This document shows, one piece after another, positions 8,764-17,828 of a stretch of DNA of 64,000 nt. The DNA is from Vibrio japonicus. Its GTDB lineage: Bacteria > Pseudomonadota > Gammaproteobacteria > Enterobacterales > Vibrionaceae. Positions within the stretch are counted from its first letter, which is position 1, and every line of letters starts with the position of its first letter. Position numbers and translations under genes: made by a program. A model generated the notes under the pieces. It was not told where the DNA came from. It did not search any database and saw only the letters and a program-made list of their open reading frames with translations. The stretch is taken from positions 124,001 to 188,000 of the forward strand of contig NZ_CP102097.1 in the NCBI RefSeq assembly GCF_024582835.1, read 5' to 3'.

Positions 8764-10100
8764 TCCCTTTAAGCATCACATTCGTTCTTTTTGCGACGTT
8801 TTTCTTACTGTTGATTATCGGCTCACCTATCGCTGTGGCATTAGGTGGGGCATCGATTCTCTCTTATCTTCAGCTTGATCAAAACCCAATTAAATTGGTT
8901 CAGCTTGGCTTTAATGCGATTGGCTCCTTTCCACTTATGGCGATCCCTGCGTTCATTTTTGCGGGTGCTATTATGGAAGCGGCTGGCATTTCAAAACGCC
9001 TTGTGCACATTGCAGAAACTTTATCGGGCTCGTTCACTGGTGGTATTGGTGCATCGACGGTTGTGGCTTGTATCTTCTTTGGCGCGATATCGGGCTCTGG
9101 TCCAGCAACGACAGCAGCGGTAGGTATGCTGATGATCCCGGCAATGATTAAGCATGGGTACGGCAAAGATTACTCAGCTGCAGTAACCGCAGCTTCGGGT
9201 GGTTTAGGCATTATCATTCCACCGTCTATCCCTATGGTCATCTTTGGTATTTCCGCCATGGGTATTGCTCCACCGTTTGAAGCTGTTGCGGAATTTGGTC
9301 AGTTCCAATCCATATCCATCAGTAAAATGTTTGTCGCTGGTGTAATCCCAGGCCTAATCATGTCACTCAGTATTCTTATTTACAATTACGTCTATTGTAA
9401 GCGTTCGAATATAGCTCGCTCTAACCATGACTGGTCTTTTAAAGAATCGATTCAAGCTTGTCGCGATGGAATATGGTCTCTTAGTGCACCCGTTGTTATT
9501 TTGGGCGGTATTTATACGGGATTATTTACACCGACTGAATCAGCTATTGTGACAATTTTTTATGTGCTGTTTGTCGGGGTATTTATTCATAAAGAGCTTA
9601 CGTGGAAAGAATTTACCAAATGCATTGATTCCACCGCTTGGTTATCCGGCCGCATCATGCTGATATTGCTAACCGCCACCGCATTTGGTCGCTTATTAGT
9701 AGAAAACCAAATTCCAGTGGTCATTGTCGATGCGTTAACCGCACTCACAACCAACCCTTACCTGATTTGGTTGCTGATTATTGGCATTCTGTTGTTTGTT
9801 GGCATGTTTATGGAAACCCTAGCCGCAATTATGATTTTGACGCCAGTGTTGCTGCCCGTCACTTACACACTTGGTATTGACCCGGTGCACTTCGGCGTCG
9901 TGATGATTTGCGCGCTTTCCATCGGCTTTTCAACACCGCCGCTTGGTGAAAACTTATTTGTCGCGTCGGCCATTGCGGAAACCCCGTTCGAGAAAATTAC
10001 AGCAAAAGTCACTCCAATCGTTTTCATTGCTGTGTTAGCTGTTATCATCATCGCGTTTATACCGCAAATTTCACTCTGGTTACCTAGCTTGTTCTACTAA
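8760..10100 (+). CDS. dctM: TRAP transporter large permease, DctM type
   Basis: A 446-residue membrane protein with 11-12 hydrophobic segments. DctM hallmarks are IAVALGGAS early on, FGAISGSGPATTAAVGMLMIP in the first half, SGGLGIIIPPSIPMV, and FSTPPLGENLFVASAIA near the end. It is the sodium:solute carrier of the TRAP system and the last gene of the sulfonate operon. A strong terminator-like hairpin follows at 10116-10148. Confidence 0.92.
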   Translation: MIPLSITFVLFATFFLLLIIGSPIAVALGGASILSYLQLDQNPIKLVQLGFNAIGSFPLMAIPAFIFAGAIMEAAGISKRLVHIAETLSGSFTGGIGASTVVACIFFGAISGSGPATTAAVGMLMIPAMIKHGYGKDYSAAVTAASGGLGIIIPPSIPMVIFGISAMGIAPPFEAVAEFGQFQSISISKMFVAGVIPGLIMSLSILIYNYVYCKRSNIARSNHDWSFKESIQACRDGIWSLSAPVVILGGIYTGLFTPTESAIVTIFYVLFVGVFIHKELTWKEFTKCIDSTAWLSGRIMLILLTATAFGRLLVENQIPVVIVDALTALTTNPYLIWLLIIGILLFVGMFMETLAAIMILTPVLLPVTYTLGIDPVHFGVVMICALSIGFSTPPLGENLFVASAIAETPFEKITAKVTPIVFIAVLAVIIIAFIPQISLWLPSLFY

Positions 10101-10115
10101 CCAGCATAAAAATTG

Positions 10116-10148
10116 AGGTGCTGTACTTTAAAAGTGCAGTGCCTTTTT
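10116..10148 (+). terminator. Rho-independent terminator after dctM
   Basis: A 12-bp stem with three G-T pairs (10117-10128 with 10132-10143) and a TAA-type loop is followed by five T. It closes the sulfonate operon and shows that the upstream in-frame ATG-like codons of the next gene are not its start. Confidence 0.75.
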
Positions 10149-10183
10149 GTTTCCTACTGCTCGTTTTGAAGGTAATAAGAGCA

Positions 10184-11113
10184 ATGCATAATTTCTCTGC
10201 TTCAGTGAAGAAATACACTGATGCCATGTCAGGGCAAACCAAAGGCGTCATCGCGTCTATTCTTTGTTCGTTATTGTTTGCGCTTATTCCAGCGTACGTA
10301 CAGCTACAGCCTTCGCTTGCGCCAGGCAACGTTTCTGGTGCTGGAAGCCACTGGCTAGCGGTACAGCGAATACTCTGGAGCACAGTGCTGTTCGTGATAT
10401 TGCTGGTAGTTTCGAAGAGACTTCACCTACTAAGGCTGGCACTAAGTCATTGGAAAAAGTGGCCAAGGTATGCCCTGTCTGCGCTTTTAGTTGCGCCGCA
10501 ATATTGGTTGTTTGTCTGGGCACCAGCCAACGGAGAGACGCTATCGCTTGCTTTAGGTTATTTTACAATGCCGATCATCATGGTGTTGGTTGGCCGATTC
10601 GTTTACCGAGAAACCTTGTCGTTTTTCCAGAAGTGGGCGTGTTATTTCGCGGTTGCAGGAACGCTGTATGCCTGCGTGCTTGCAGATGGGATATCTTGGG
10701 TCGTACTCGTGGTCGCGTTAGGCTACCCAGTGTATTTTATGCACCGAAAAACAATACCATTGGCGACCGATGTGGGTTTAACGGTTGACCACCTATTTAT
10801 ATTCCCATTCGCCTTGTTAGCGATGTTCTTTTTGTACCCGACTGATTACTTTTTCTCTCTGCCTGCTGGTGATTATGCTTACTACATTGGCTTTGGTCTC
10901 CTCGCCGTCACCCCTACGCTTCTTTATCTATACGCCTATTCCAAACTCACAGTGTCGATGTTTGGTTTACTTGGCTATGTAGAACCCACACTTATCTTCC
11001 TAGTCGGATTACTCATTGGGGATACTATCTCATCGCAAGAGATACCCACTTACCTCTTTATCATTTGTGCGCTGCTCGCCTTAGTGTTAGATGGCATCAA
11101 ACGGTTTCGGTAG
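10184..11113 (+). CDS. RarD-like EamA/DMT-superfamily permease
   Basis: A 309-residue membrane protein with about ten hydrophobic segments. ALLVAPQYWLFVWAPANGE followed by LALGYFTMPIIMVLVGR matches the RarD branch of the drug/metabolite exporters (compare the NWLIFIWAVNNGH and SLGYFINPL type motifs). The open frame extends upstream into the dctM terminator. The ATG at 10184 (MHNFSASVKKYTD) is therefore the earliest sensible start, and one at 10226 is also possible. Substrate unknown. It might export a by-product of the upstream pathway, but it sits behind a terminator and so is probably a separate unit. Confidence 0.75.
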   Translation: MHNFSASVKKYTDAMSGQTKGVIASILCSLLFALIPAYVQLQPSLAPGNVSGAGSHWLAVQRILWSTVLFVILLVVSKRLHLLRLALSHWKKWPRYALSALLVAPQYWLFVWAPANGETLSLALGYFTMPIIMVLVGRFVYRETLSFFQKWACYFAVAGTLYACVLADGISWVVLVVALGYPVYFMHRKTIPLATDVGLTVDHLFIFPFALLAMFFLYPTDYFFSLPAGDYAYYIGFGLLAVTPTLLYLYAYSKLTVSMFGLLGYVEPTLIFLVGLLIGDTISSQEIPTYLFIICALLALVLDGIKRFR

Positions 11114-11190
11114 ATCAAACAGCGATTCTCACCAAGCACACAGCTCAATATCAGCTAAATTTGTTTTAGTAACGTAACAAGGTAACGGCT

Positions 11191-11700
11191 GTGAACAACA
11201 TTCATCTGATTAACGGCGACATCACAAAAGCTAACGTCGATGCCATCGTCAACGCGGCGAACCCCACATTGTTGGGCGGTGGCGGTGTAGATGGCGCTAT
11301 TCATCGCGCCGCTGGGCCAGAACTTCTTAAAGAGTGTTATGGATTGGAAGAAACGGATGGAGTGCGGTGCCCTTTTGGTAAGGCTCGTATCACTACGGCG
11401 GGCCAACTGCATGCCAGATTCGTCATCCACACCGTAGGGCCGATATATAATCAATTTTCAGATCCAAAATCCATATTGGAATCTGCGTACACTCACTCTC
11501 TCGACTTAGCACTTGAAAATGGGTGTGAAACGGTCGCATTGCCCGCTATATCTTGTGGGGTCTATGGCTATCCACCAGAGGAAGCGGCAGAGATTGCCCT
11601 TTCAGTTTGCGCGCGCGAAAAGTACCAGTCACTAACCATGACATTTTATCTTTTTGGAGATGAGATGCTGCGTATTTGGCAGTTGGCGACAAAATCATAG
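11191..11700 (+). CDS. Macrodomain protein, O-acetyl-ADP-ribose deacetylase (YmdB type)
   Basis: A 169-residue single macrodomain. The ADP-ribose-binding elements are INGDITKANVDAIVNAANPTLLGGGGVDGAIHR split across the first 40 residues, with the NAAN motif and the GGGGVDGAIH loop, and VALPAISCGVYGYPPEEAAE later on. This is the MacroD/YmdB class that hydrolyses O-acetyl-ADP-ribose and removes mono-ADP-ribose from proteins. The start is GTG at 11191, preceded by AAGGTAAC. The gene is convergent with the cytochrome gene, with only seven bases between the stops. Confidence 0.88.
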   Translation: MNNIHLINGDITKANVDAIVNAANPTLLGGGGVDGAIHRAAGPELLKECYGLEETDGVRCPFGKARITTAGQLHARFVIHTVGPIYNQFSDPKSILESAYTHSLDLALENGCETVALPAISCGVYGYPPEEAAEIALSVCAREKYQSLTMTFYLFGDEMLRIWQLATKS

Positions 11701-11707
11701 CGACCGA

Positions 11708-12019
11708 TCATTTTAAGCTCGCGTAGTAAGCTGCCACATTTGCAATATCTTCATCGCTTAACATAGAAGCTTGAGCTTGCATAACCGCTGCCAAGCCCCC
11801 AGTGCGTTCTTTGTTCTTATAGGCTTTGATAGACGATACTAAGTACTGCTCGTTTTGCCCCTTTAGGTGTGGGTATCCGGGAATGAGAGCGATGCCATCA
11901 ATACTATGACAAGCGGCACAAATTGACGCTTTTGCCTTACCTGCTTCAATATCAGCGGCCATCGCCGACGTACTCATTAGGCCTACAGCTAACACTGCAC
12001 CCATTAGTTTATTTTGCAT
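11708..12019 (-). CDS. Small periplasmic c-type cytochrome
   Basis: A 103-residue protein starting [20 protein letters not shown], with a signal peptide cleaved near AMAA-DIEAG. It has one heme site, CAACH, and a distal methionine, probably in the [16 protein letters not shown] segment. This is a class I cytochrome of the c5/c553 kind. The start at 12019 has GAGGTAATGG upstream. A longer frame beginning at 12085 lacks a signal sequence. It is divergent from nosR across a region holding an FNR box, so it may be an electron donor used under low oxygen, perhaps to nitrous oxide reductase. That role is inferred from position. Confidence 0.82.
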   Translation of the reverse strand: MQNKLMGAVLAVGLMSTSAMAADIEAGKAKASICAACHSIDGIALIPGYPHLKGQNEQYLVSSIKAYKNKERTGGLAAVMQAQASMLSDEDIANVAAYYASLK

Positions 12020-12223
12020 TCCATTACCTCTCGTGTGTTCCCATACAAGCCAGACAACCACTAATACGCTCAATAGCGATGTCATGTCTGGCGATTTATA
12101 TTGGATAGGATTTTGACTTTAAATTTAAAGATAGTCCCTAGCCTACACAAAACTCACAACTTGAAACAATTATGTGAACATATGCAACATTCAGATCATT
12201 AATATAACCCATTCTGTTTAACA

Positions 12224-12237
12224 TTGATTTAAATCAA
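12224..12237. promoter_or_regulatory. FNR/CRP-family (FNR-type) box upstream of nosR
   Basis: The 14-mer TTGATTTAAATCAA is a perfect match to the FNR consensus TTGAT-N4-ATCAA. It lies 107 bases before the nosR start and 205 bases before the divergent cytochrome start. This suggests anaerobic activation of nos by FNR or a Dnr-type relative. Because the site is symmetric, it could serve either direction. Confidence 0.8.
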
Positions 12238-12343
12238 AAGCAGAGCGTTAACAAAGCTCTAGGCTAGTTGCATCTCTACCATGACTTGTTTCACAAAATA
12301 TCGTGTTGTAGTTGCAGATAAACACTAGAACGAGGGAACACTT

Positions 12344-14461
12344 ATGCAAAGGATTTTTACGCGAGTTCTAGTGTGTCAGGTGCTGGCACTCCTTTTTGTT
12401 AGTTTCAATAGCTACGCATTATTTGTCAGCCCGCCCAAAGACCCCATCCCCCTCATACAGCAGGTATTTCCTGACCTAACTTCGATCTCAGACAAACAAG
12501 GTGAACCGTTAGTCAGAACCATTAAAAAAGATGACAATATCATTGCTTACGCCTTTGAAACCAATGACATTGCTAGCATTCCCGCCTATTCCGGCGAGCC
12601 AGTTAACACGCTCGTTATTATCGATCCTAAAGGTCAGTACTTGGCGTCAAAGGTACTAGAACATCACGAGCCCATTATTTTGGCAGGCATACCTGAAAGC
12701 AAACTTTGGGAGTTCAGTGACCAGTATGTAGGTTTATCTGTTAAAGACCGAATTAAAGTGGGCGGTAAACAGAATGCGAGCTATGTGCCCATCGATGGTT
12801 TATCGGGCGCGACGGTAACCGTGATGGTGATGAATGTTGCCATTACCAAGGCCGCGACGAAAGTTGCCGAATCACTCGGCATCTTGAAACCAAGCAGCAA
12901 TGTCATTCAACCCAAATCCACGATTAAACATGACGTTTTTGCTCAGAAAAACTGGCTTGAGCTAACTGGAGATGGCTCTATTCGTAAACTCTTGGTTCGC
13001 AAAGGAGCGGTGCAAGAAGCGTTCAACGATACTGAAGCGGAGAATGTAGATCGCGTTAAAGATAACGAAGTTGACCAAACATTTGCAGAAATCTATTACG
13101 CTTTGGCAGATATCCCGACTATCGGCAAGAACTTGTTTGGCGAGCAAGAGTATCAATGGCTAACCAAAGACTTAAAACCCGATGAGCATTTAATCGCGAT
13201 TTTTGGTAATGGCTACTCCTATAAAGGCTCTGGTTATGTTCGTGGCGGTATTTTCGATCGCCTGCAAGTACATCAAAACGAAAACGAGATTTCTTTTAGA
13301 GACTTAGACCACAGCCGTATCCTCGATCTTCGTATTGCTGGCGCACCTAAGTTTCATGAAATGTCTGTCTTTAAAGTGCAAGCCCACCACGAGTTTGACC
13401 CCGGTGCTAGTTGGCAAGTGGAGTTACTTGTGCGACGCCAGCTAGGGGCAATTGATAGTGTCTTTACGAGCTTTAAGGGGGAGTATGACCCACTACCTGA
13501 ATACGTTGACACACCTGAACCAATTATTATCGAGCCAGAACTGTCGTTAACCCAACAAGTCTGGGATGAGAGCAAAGTCAAAGTTATCATTCTGCTCGCA
13601 CTTATCACAACTCTCATACTCATGCTGTTTTTCCAAGATATATTGGTCAAGCATCCAACCTTTATGCATCGTTTTCGCCATGGTTTCTTGGTGATTACGG
13701 TTGTGTTCATCGGCTGGTTATGGGGTGGACAGCTCTCCGTCGTGAACGTCTTTACTTTCCTAAACGCACTCATGACCCAGTTCTCTTGGGACTTGTTCTT
13801 ACTAGACCCGATGATATTTATTCTATGGTGCGCAGCCGCTGTCACCATTGTTATGTGGGGACGCGCAGTTTACTGCGGTTGGCTATGTCCATTTGGAGCA
13901 CTTCAAGAACTTATCAACCAAAGTGCCAGATACTTTAAAATACCTCAGTTTGAGCTTCCGTGGGCAGTACATGAGCGACTATGGGCTATCAAGTATCTAA
14001 TATTGCTTGGCTTGTTTGCACTGTCTTTAGACTCACTTGCCCTCGCGGAACAATTTGCAGAAATTGAACCATTTAAGACGACATTCTTGCTGAAATTCGA
14101 TCGTGAATGGCCATTTATCTTATGGGCGGTGTTCTTACTTGCGCTCAACCTTTTCAATCGCAAAACTTTCTGCCGCTATTTATGTCCGTTGGGTGCTGCA
14201 CTTTCTGTGTCTAATAATATCCGTCTATTCAACTGGCTTAAACGTCGCCCTGAATGCGGTTCACCTTGCAAAATCTGCGCGAAAGAATGTGAAATCCAAG
14301 CGATTCACCCCAACGGTGAAATCAACATGCGCGAATGTCACTACTGCCTAGATTGCCAAATCACCTATTCCAACGAAAGCAAATGCCCACCCTTGAAAAA
14401 GCAGGCTTATAAAAAACAGAAACAGAGACATGCTGATATCCCAGTAACCGAAATCCCTTAA
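12344..14461 (+). CDS. nosR: NosR, FMN- and iron-sulfur-containing electron-transfer protein for N2O reduction
   Basis: A 705-residue membrane protein. After a signal segment it has a periplasmic FMN-binding domain with the flavin-attachment motif DGLSGATVT (about residues 150-158). Several membrane helices follow from about residue 410. CGWLCPFGA and CRYLCPLGAA are the two CxxxCP motifs of the NapH/NosR family. A ferredoxin-like tail contains CGSPCKICAKEC and CHYCLDC (4Fe-4S ligands). NosR passes quinol electrons towards NosZ and is needed for its activity. The start has GAGGGAAC upstream. It is the first gene of the nos operon. Confidence 0.95.
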   Translation: MQRIFTRVLVCQVLALLFVSFNSYALFVSPPKDPIPLIQQVFPDLTSISDKQGEPLVRTIKKDDNIIAYAFETNDIASIPAYSGEPVNTLVIIDPKGQYLASKVLEHHEPIILAGIPESKLWEFSDQYVGLSVKDRIKVGGKQNASYVPIDGLSGATVTVMVMNVAITKAATKVAESLGILKPSSNVIQPKSTIKHDVFAQKNWLELTGDGSIRKLLVRKGAVQEAFNDTEAENVDRVKDNEVDQTFAEIYYALADIPTIGKNLFGEQEYQWLTKDLKPDEHLIAIFGNGYSYKGSGYVRGGIFDRLQVHQNENEISFRDLDHSRILDLRIAGAPKFHEMSVFKVQAHHEFDPGASWQVELLVRRQLGAIDSVFTSFKGEYDPLPEYVDTPEPIIIEPELSLTQQVWDESKVKVIILLALITTLILMLFFQDILVKHPTFMHRFRHGFLVITVVFIGWLWGGQLSVVNVFTFLNALMTQFSWDLFLLDPMIFILWCAAAVTIVMWGRAVYCGWLCPFGALQELINQSARYFKIPQFELPWAVHERLWAIKYLILLGLFALSLDSLALAEQFAEIEPFKTTFLLKFDREWPFILWAVFLLALNLFNRKTFCRYLCPLGAALSVSNNIRLFNWLKRRPECGSPCKICAKECEIQAIHPNGEINMRECHYCLDCQITYSNESKCPPLKKQAYKKQKQRHADIPVTEIP

Positions 14462-14536
14462 GTTGCGAGGTACCGTAGCACTCGCTGCGGGCATCTACAT
14501 GTATCAGCCCTACACATAATAAATTGGAGACTTAAC

Positions 14537-16429
14537 ATGAGCGATGACGACAAATACCTCAATGAAGACAATTTGCCGGTCAATGCCGACCGACGAAAGT
14601 TTTTTGGAACCAGCGCAGCAATTGGATTGGGTGTCGTCACCGCCCCAATGTCTGCCGCAATGTTTGCTTCGATGGCGAAAGCTCAAGCAGCAGAAGCCGG
14701 AAACAGTCCATATGTTGAGCCCGGTGAAATGGACGAATACTATGGGTTTTGGAGTGGTGGTCACTCCGGTGAGGTGCGTATTCTCGGTATCCCTTCTATG
14801 CGCGAACTTATGCGTATTCCTGTTTTCAACACCGACAGTGCAACTGGTTGGGGTTTTACCGACGAAAGTAAACGTATAAAAGGAGATAGCGCACATATCA
14901 TGTCTGGTGACTCACACCACCCTCATATGAGTATGACCGATGGTCGCTACAACGGTAAATATGTCTTTATCAACGATAAAGCTAACTCGCGCGTTGCTCG
15001 TATTCGTTGTGATGTTATGAGAGTGGACAAAATGATCACGATTCCTAACGTTCAAGCGATTCATGGTCTTCGCGTACAAAAAGTCCCTGAAACTAAGTAC
15101 GTTATTTGTAACAGTGAATTTGAGATCCCAATGAATAACGATGGTAAAGCGACATTGGAAGATGCCAGCACTTACCGTTCTCTATTCAATGTGATTGACG
15201 CCGAAAAAATGGAAGTGGCATTCCAAGTCATGGTTGATGGTAACCTCGATAATACGGATGCCGACTACGACGGAAAATACTTTGCGTCAACCTGTTATAA
15301 CTCCGAAATGGGCATGAACTTAGGCGAAATGATCACAGCAGAACGCGATCACGTGGTTGTTTTCAGTCTTGCTCGTTGTGAAGAAGCGTTAAAAGCAGGT
15401 AAGTTCAAAACATACAACGGTAATGAGGTACCTGTACTTGATGGCCGTAAAGGCTCTGACCTCACTCGCTACATTCCCGTGCCTAAATCACCACATGGCA
15501 TGAACACCTCACCAGATGGTAAGTACTTTGTTGCCAACGGCAAACTGTCGCCAACGGTATCTGTTATTGCTACCGCTAAACTGGATGACTTGTTCAACGA
15601 CAAAATTCAACCAAGAGACACCATCGTTGCCGAACCTGAGCTAGGGCTTGGTCCACTGCACACCGCTTTTGATAATCGCGGTTTTGCTTACACGACCTTG
15701 TTCCTTGATAGCCAAATTGCTAAGTGGAGCTTAGAAGAAGCAGTAAAAGCGTACAATGGTGAGAAAGTTAACTACATCAAACAGAAAATTGATGTGCACT
15801 ATCAACCAGGGCACAACAGTACGTCGAGTGGCGAAACACGTGATGCGGATGGTAAGTGGCTTGTTTCACTCTGTAAGTTTTCCAAAGACCGCTTCTTACC
15901 TGTAGGTCCACTAAGAGCTGAAAACGACCAACTTATCGATATTTCTGGTGATGAAATGAAACTGGTCCACGATGGACCGACATTTGCTGAACCTCATGAC
16001 GGAACGATTATCCACCGCAGCAAAGTAAAACCAAGCAAGATCTGGTCTCGCGATGATCCTATCTTCGCGGAAACGGTAGAAATGGCGAAACGCGATGGTG
16101 TTAACGTTATGACGGATAATAAAGTGATTCGAGACGGTAATAAGGTTCGTGTCTATATGACGTCAGTCGCGCCGACTTTTGGTATGAACGAGTTCAAAGT
16201 CAAACTGGGCGATACAGTGACGGTGGTCGTGACGAACCTTGATACCATCGAAGATGTAACCCATGGGTTCTGTATGACGAATCATGGTGTGCAAATGGAA
16301 ATCAGTCCTCAGCAAACCGCGTCAATTACCTTCGTTGCTGATAAACCTGGCGTTCAGTGGTACTACTGTAACTGGTTCTGCCATGCGCTTCATATGGAAA
16401 TGCGAGGCCGAATGCTAGTGGAGGCGTAA
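14537..16429 (+). CDS. nosZ: Nitrous oxide reductase, clade I (Tat-exported)
   Basis: A 630-residue enzyme reducing N2O to N2 in the periplasm. The N-terminus has a Tat signal ([15 protein letters not shown]), which marks clade I. CuZ histidines are visible in [40 protein letters not shown] and AEPHDGTI. The C-terminal cupredoxin domain has the CuA ligands in [19 protein letters not shown] (two Cys, His and Met, with a further His upstream in MTNHGVQ). Length is normal for the family and no key residue is missing. It lies 75 bases after nosR and is followed by a strong hairpin. Confidence 0.97.
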   Translation: MSDDDKYLNEDNLPVNADRRKFFGTSAAIGLGVVTAPMSAAMFASMAKAQAAEAGNSPYVEPGEMDEYYGFWSGGHSGEVRILGIPSMRELMRIPVFNTDSATGWGFTDESKRIKGDSAHIMSGDSHHPHMSMTDGRYNGKYVFINDKANSRVARIRCDVMRVDKMITIPNVQAIHGLRVQKVPETKYVICNSEFEIPMNNDGKATLEDASTYRSLFNVIDAEKMEVAFQVMVDGNLDNTDADYDGKYFASTCYNSEMGMNLGEMITAERDHVVVFSLARCEEALKAGKFKTYNGNEVPVLDGRKGSDLTRYIPVPKSPHGMNTSPDGKYFVANGKLSPTVSVIATAKLDDLFNDKIQPRDTIVAEPELGLGPLHTAFDNRGFAYTTLFLDSQIAKWSLEEAVKAYNGEKVNYIKQKIDVHYQPGHNSTSSGETRDADGKWLVSLCKFSKDRFLPVGPLRAENDQLIDISGDEMKLVHDGPTFAEPHDGTIIHRSKVKPSKIWSRDDPIFAETVEMAKRDGVNVMTDNKVIRDGNKVRVYMTSVAPTFGMNEFKVKLGDTVTVVVTNLDTIEDVTHGFCMTNHGVQMEISPQQTASITFVADKPGVQWYYCNWFCHALHMEMRGRMLVEA

Positions 16430-16443
16430 TTCGCGTTTCATCC

Positions 16444-16480
16444 AGCTCCCTCTTTTACGGAGGGAGCTACCTTGTATTTT
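16444..16480 (+). terminator. Hairpin after nosZ, likely partial terminator or mRNA stabiliser
   Basis: A perfect 9-bp GC-rich stem (16444-16452 with 16460-16468) is followed by ACCTTGTATTTTT. It lies 15 bases after the nosZ stop and before nosD. It probably reduces read-through into the maturation genes, giving more NosZ than NosDFY. Confidence 0.6.
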
Positions 16481-16493
16481 TGACTACGTGAGG

Positions 16494-17828
16494 ATGAATT
16501 CATTGAAACATACTTCTTGGCTGCTCATCGTTACTCTCATCTATCACGGTTATGCGTTTTCCGCAGTAACAGCAGTACATCCAAATGATGATTTACAGAA
16601 AATACTCAATCTTGCCGAGCAAGGTGACACCATTGTTCTAGATCAAGGGCGTTATAACGGAAACTTTACGGTTTCTACCGCGTTAACTCTGACCAGTACG
16701 AGTGGCGCGACGATTGATGCAGGCGGAAAAGGCAACGCGATCACACTGACGCACTCAGGTATCGAGATTTCAAACCTAAACATCGTGAACTGGGGACGAA
16801 ACCTCACTGACCAAAATGCTGGGATCTATTCGGACAAGGCGGTACAGGACCTGACCATTACCCGTAATCACCTTGAAGGTGATGGCTTTGGTTTGTGGAT
16901 TCAAAGAGCTCAAAACATCACGATCAGTGACAACGTGGTGGTGGGTAACCCTTCACTTCGTTCCGCCGACAGAGGCAATGGCATACAGCTGTCTACCGTC
17001 AAAAATGCCCACGTAAGCAATAACACCATTTCACAAACTCGTGATGGACTTTACGTCATCTCTAGCCAGCAATCCGAGTTACGTAATAACACGATGCACG
17101 ACCTCAGATACGGCATCCATTATATGTATTCTCATAGTAATCGTGTCATTGGTAATCTTGCTTACAATACTCGCGCTGGGTACGCCTTAATGAGCTCTAA
17201 GCAGCTTTCCGTTTTGGGCAACATCAGCCGAAACAATGAAGATTATGGCATGCTGATGAACTTCATTACGAACTCAACCATCAGTTACAACCAAATCAAA
17301 AACATATGGACCAAACCTGAAAACAAAGTCGTAGGACGTGAAGGAAAAGGGTTATTCGTCTACAACTCTGGCTATAACGAAATCAGCTACAACACCATTG
17401 ATACCGCGGAGATAGGTATCCACCTTACTGCGGGATCGGAAAACGTAAAAGTAAGCGGTAACAGCTTCATAAACAATCCGGTACAAGTTAAATATGTCTC
17501 TACTCAAGCACAAGAATGGAGCATAGAAGGTAGAGGAAACTATTGGAATAACTACCTTGGCTGGGATTTAAACAATGACGCGTTAGGCGATACGCCTTTC
17601 GAACCGAATGATGGCATTGATAAAGTGGTCTGGAAATACCCCGAAGCTAAAGTCCTGCTCGACAGCCCCGCCATACTTTTGCTGCGCTGGATACAAAAGC
17701 AATTTCCAGTCCTAAAACCGTCTGGTGTTAAAGATTCTTTTCCTCTGATGTCTCCTTTAGACATTTCGGCAGAACTAGAGCAGCTCTCCGCTCCTGCCCC
17801 ATTACAAACACAAGAGAGTCATTTATGA
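16494..17828 (+). CDS. nosD: NosD, periplasmic copper-cluster maturation protein (beta-helix)
   Basis: About 444 residues with a signal peptide (LLIVTLIYHGYAFSAV) and a right-handed parallel beta-helix. The CASH/PbH1 repeats are seen as recurring patterns such as ITRNHLEGDGFGLWI, ISDNVVVGN, VSNNTISQTRDGLYV and ISYNTIDTAEIGIHL. NosD receives copper and, with NosF and NosY, assembles the CuZ site of NosZ. The exact start is uncertain: GTG at 16488, ATG at 16494 and TTG at 16503 are all in frame, with GTGAGG as the ribosome-binding candidate. The stop overlaps nosF by four bases. Confidence 0.92.
   Translation: MNSLKHTSWLLIVTLIYHGYAFSAVTAVHPNDDLQKILNLAEQGDTIVLDQGRYNGNFTVSTALTLTSTSGATIDAGGKGNAITLTHSGIEISNLNIVNWGRNLTDQNAGIYSDKAVQDLTITRNHLEGDGFGLWIQRAQNITISDNVVVGNPSLRSADRGNGIQLSTVKNAHVSNNTISQTRDGLYVISSQQSELRNNTMHDLRYGIHYMYSHSNRVIGNLAYNTRAGYALMSSKQLSVLGNISRNNEDYGMLMNFITNSTISYNQIKNIWTKPENKVVGREGKGLFVYNSGYNEISYNTIDTAEIGIHLTAGSENVKVSGNSFINNPVQVKYVSTQAQEWSIEGRGNYWNNYLGWDLNNDALGDTPFEPNDGIDKVVWKYPEAKVLLDSPAILLLRWIQKQFPVLKPSGVKDSFPLMSPLDISAELEQLSAPAPLQTQESHL

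Noticed and set aside
10118..10183. Upstream extension of the RarD-like gene
   Set aside because: It overlaps the dctM terminator stem, so it cannot be a translation start region.
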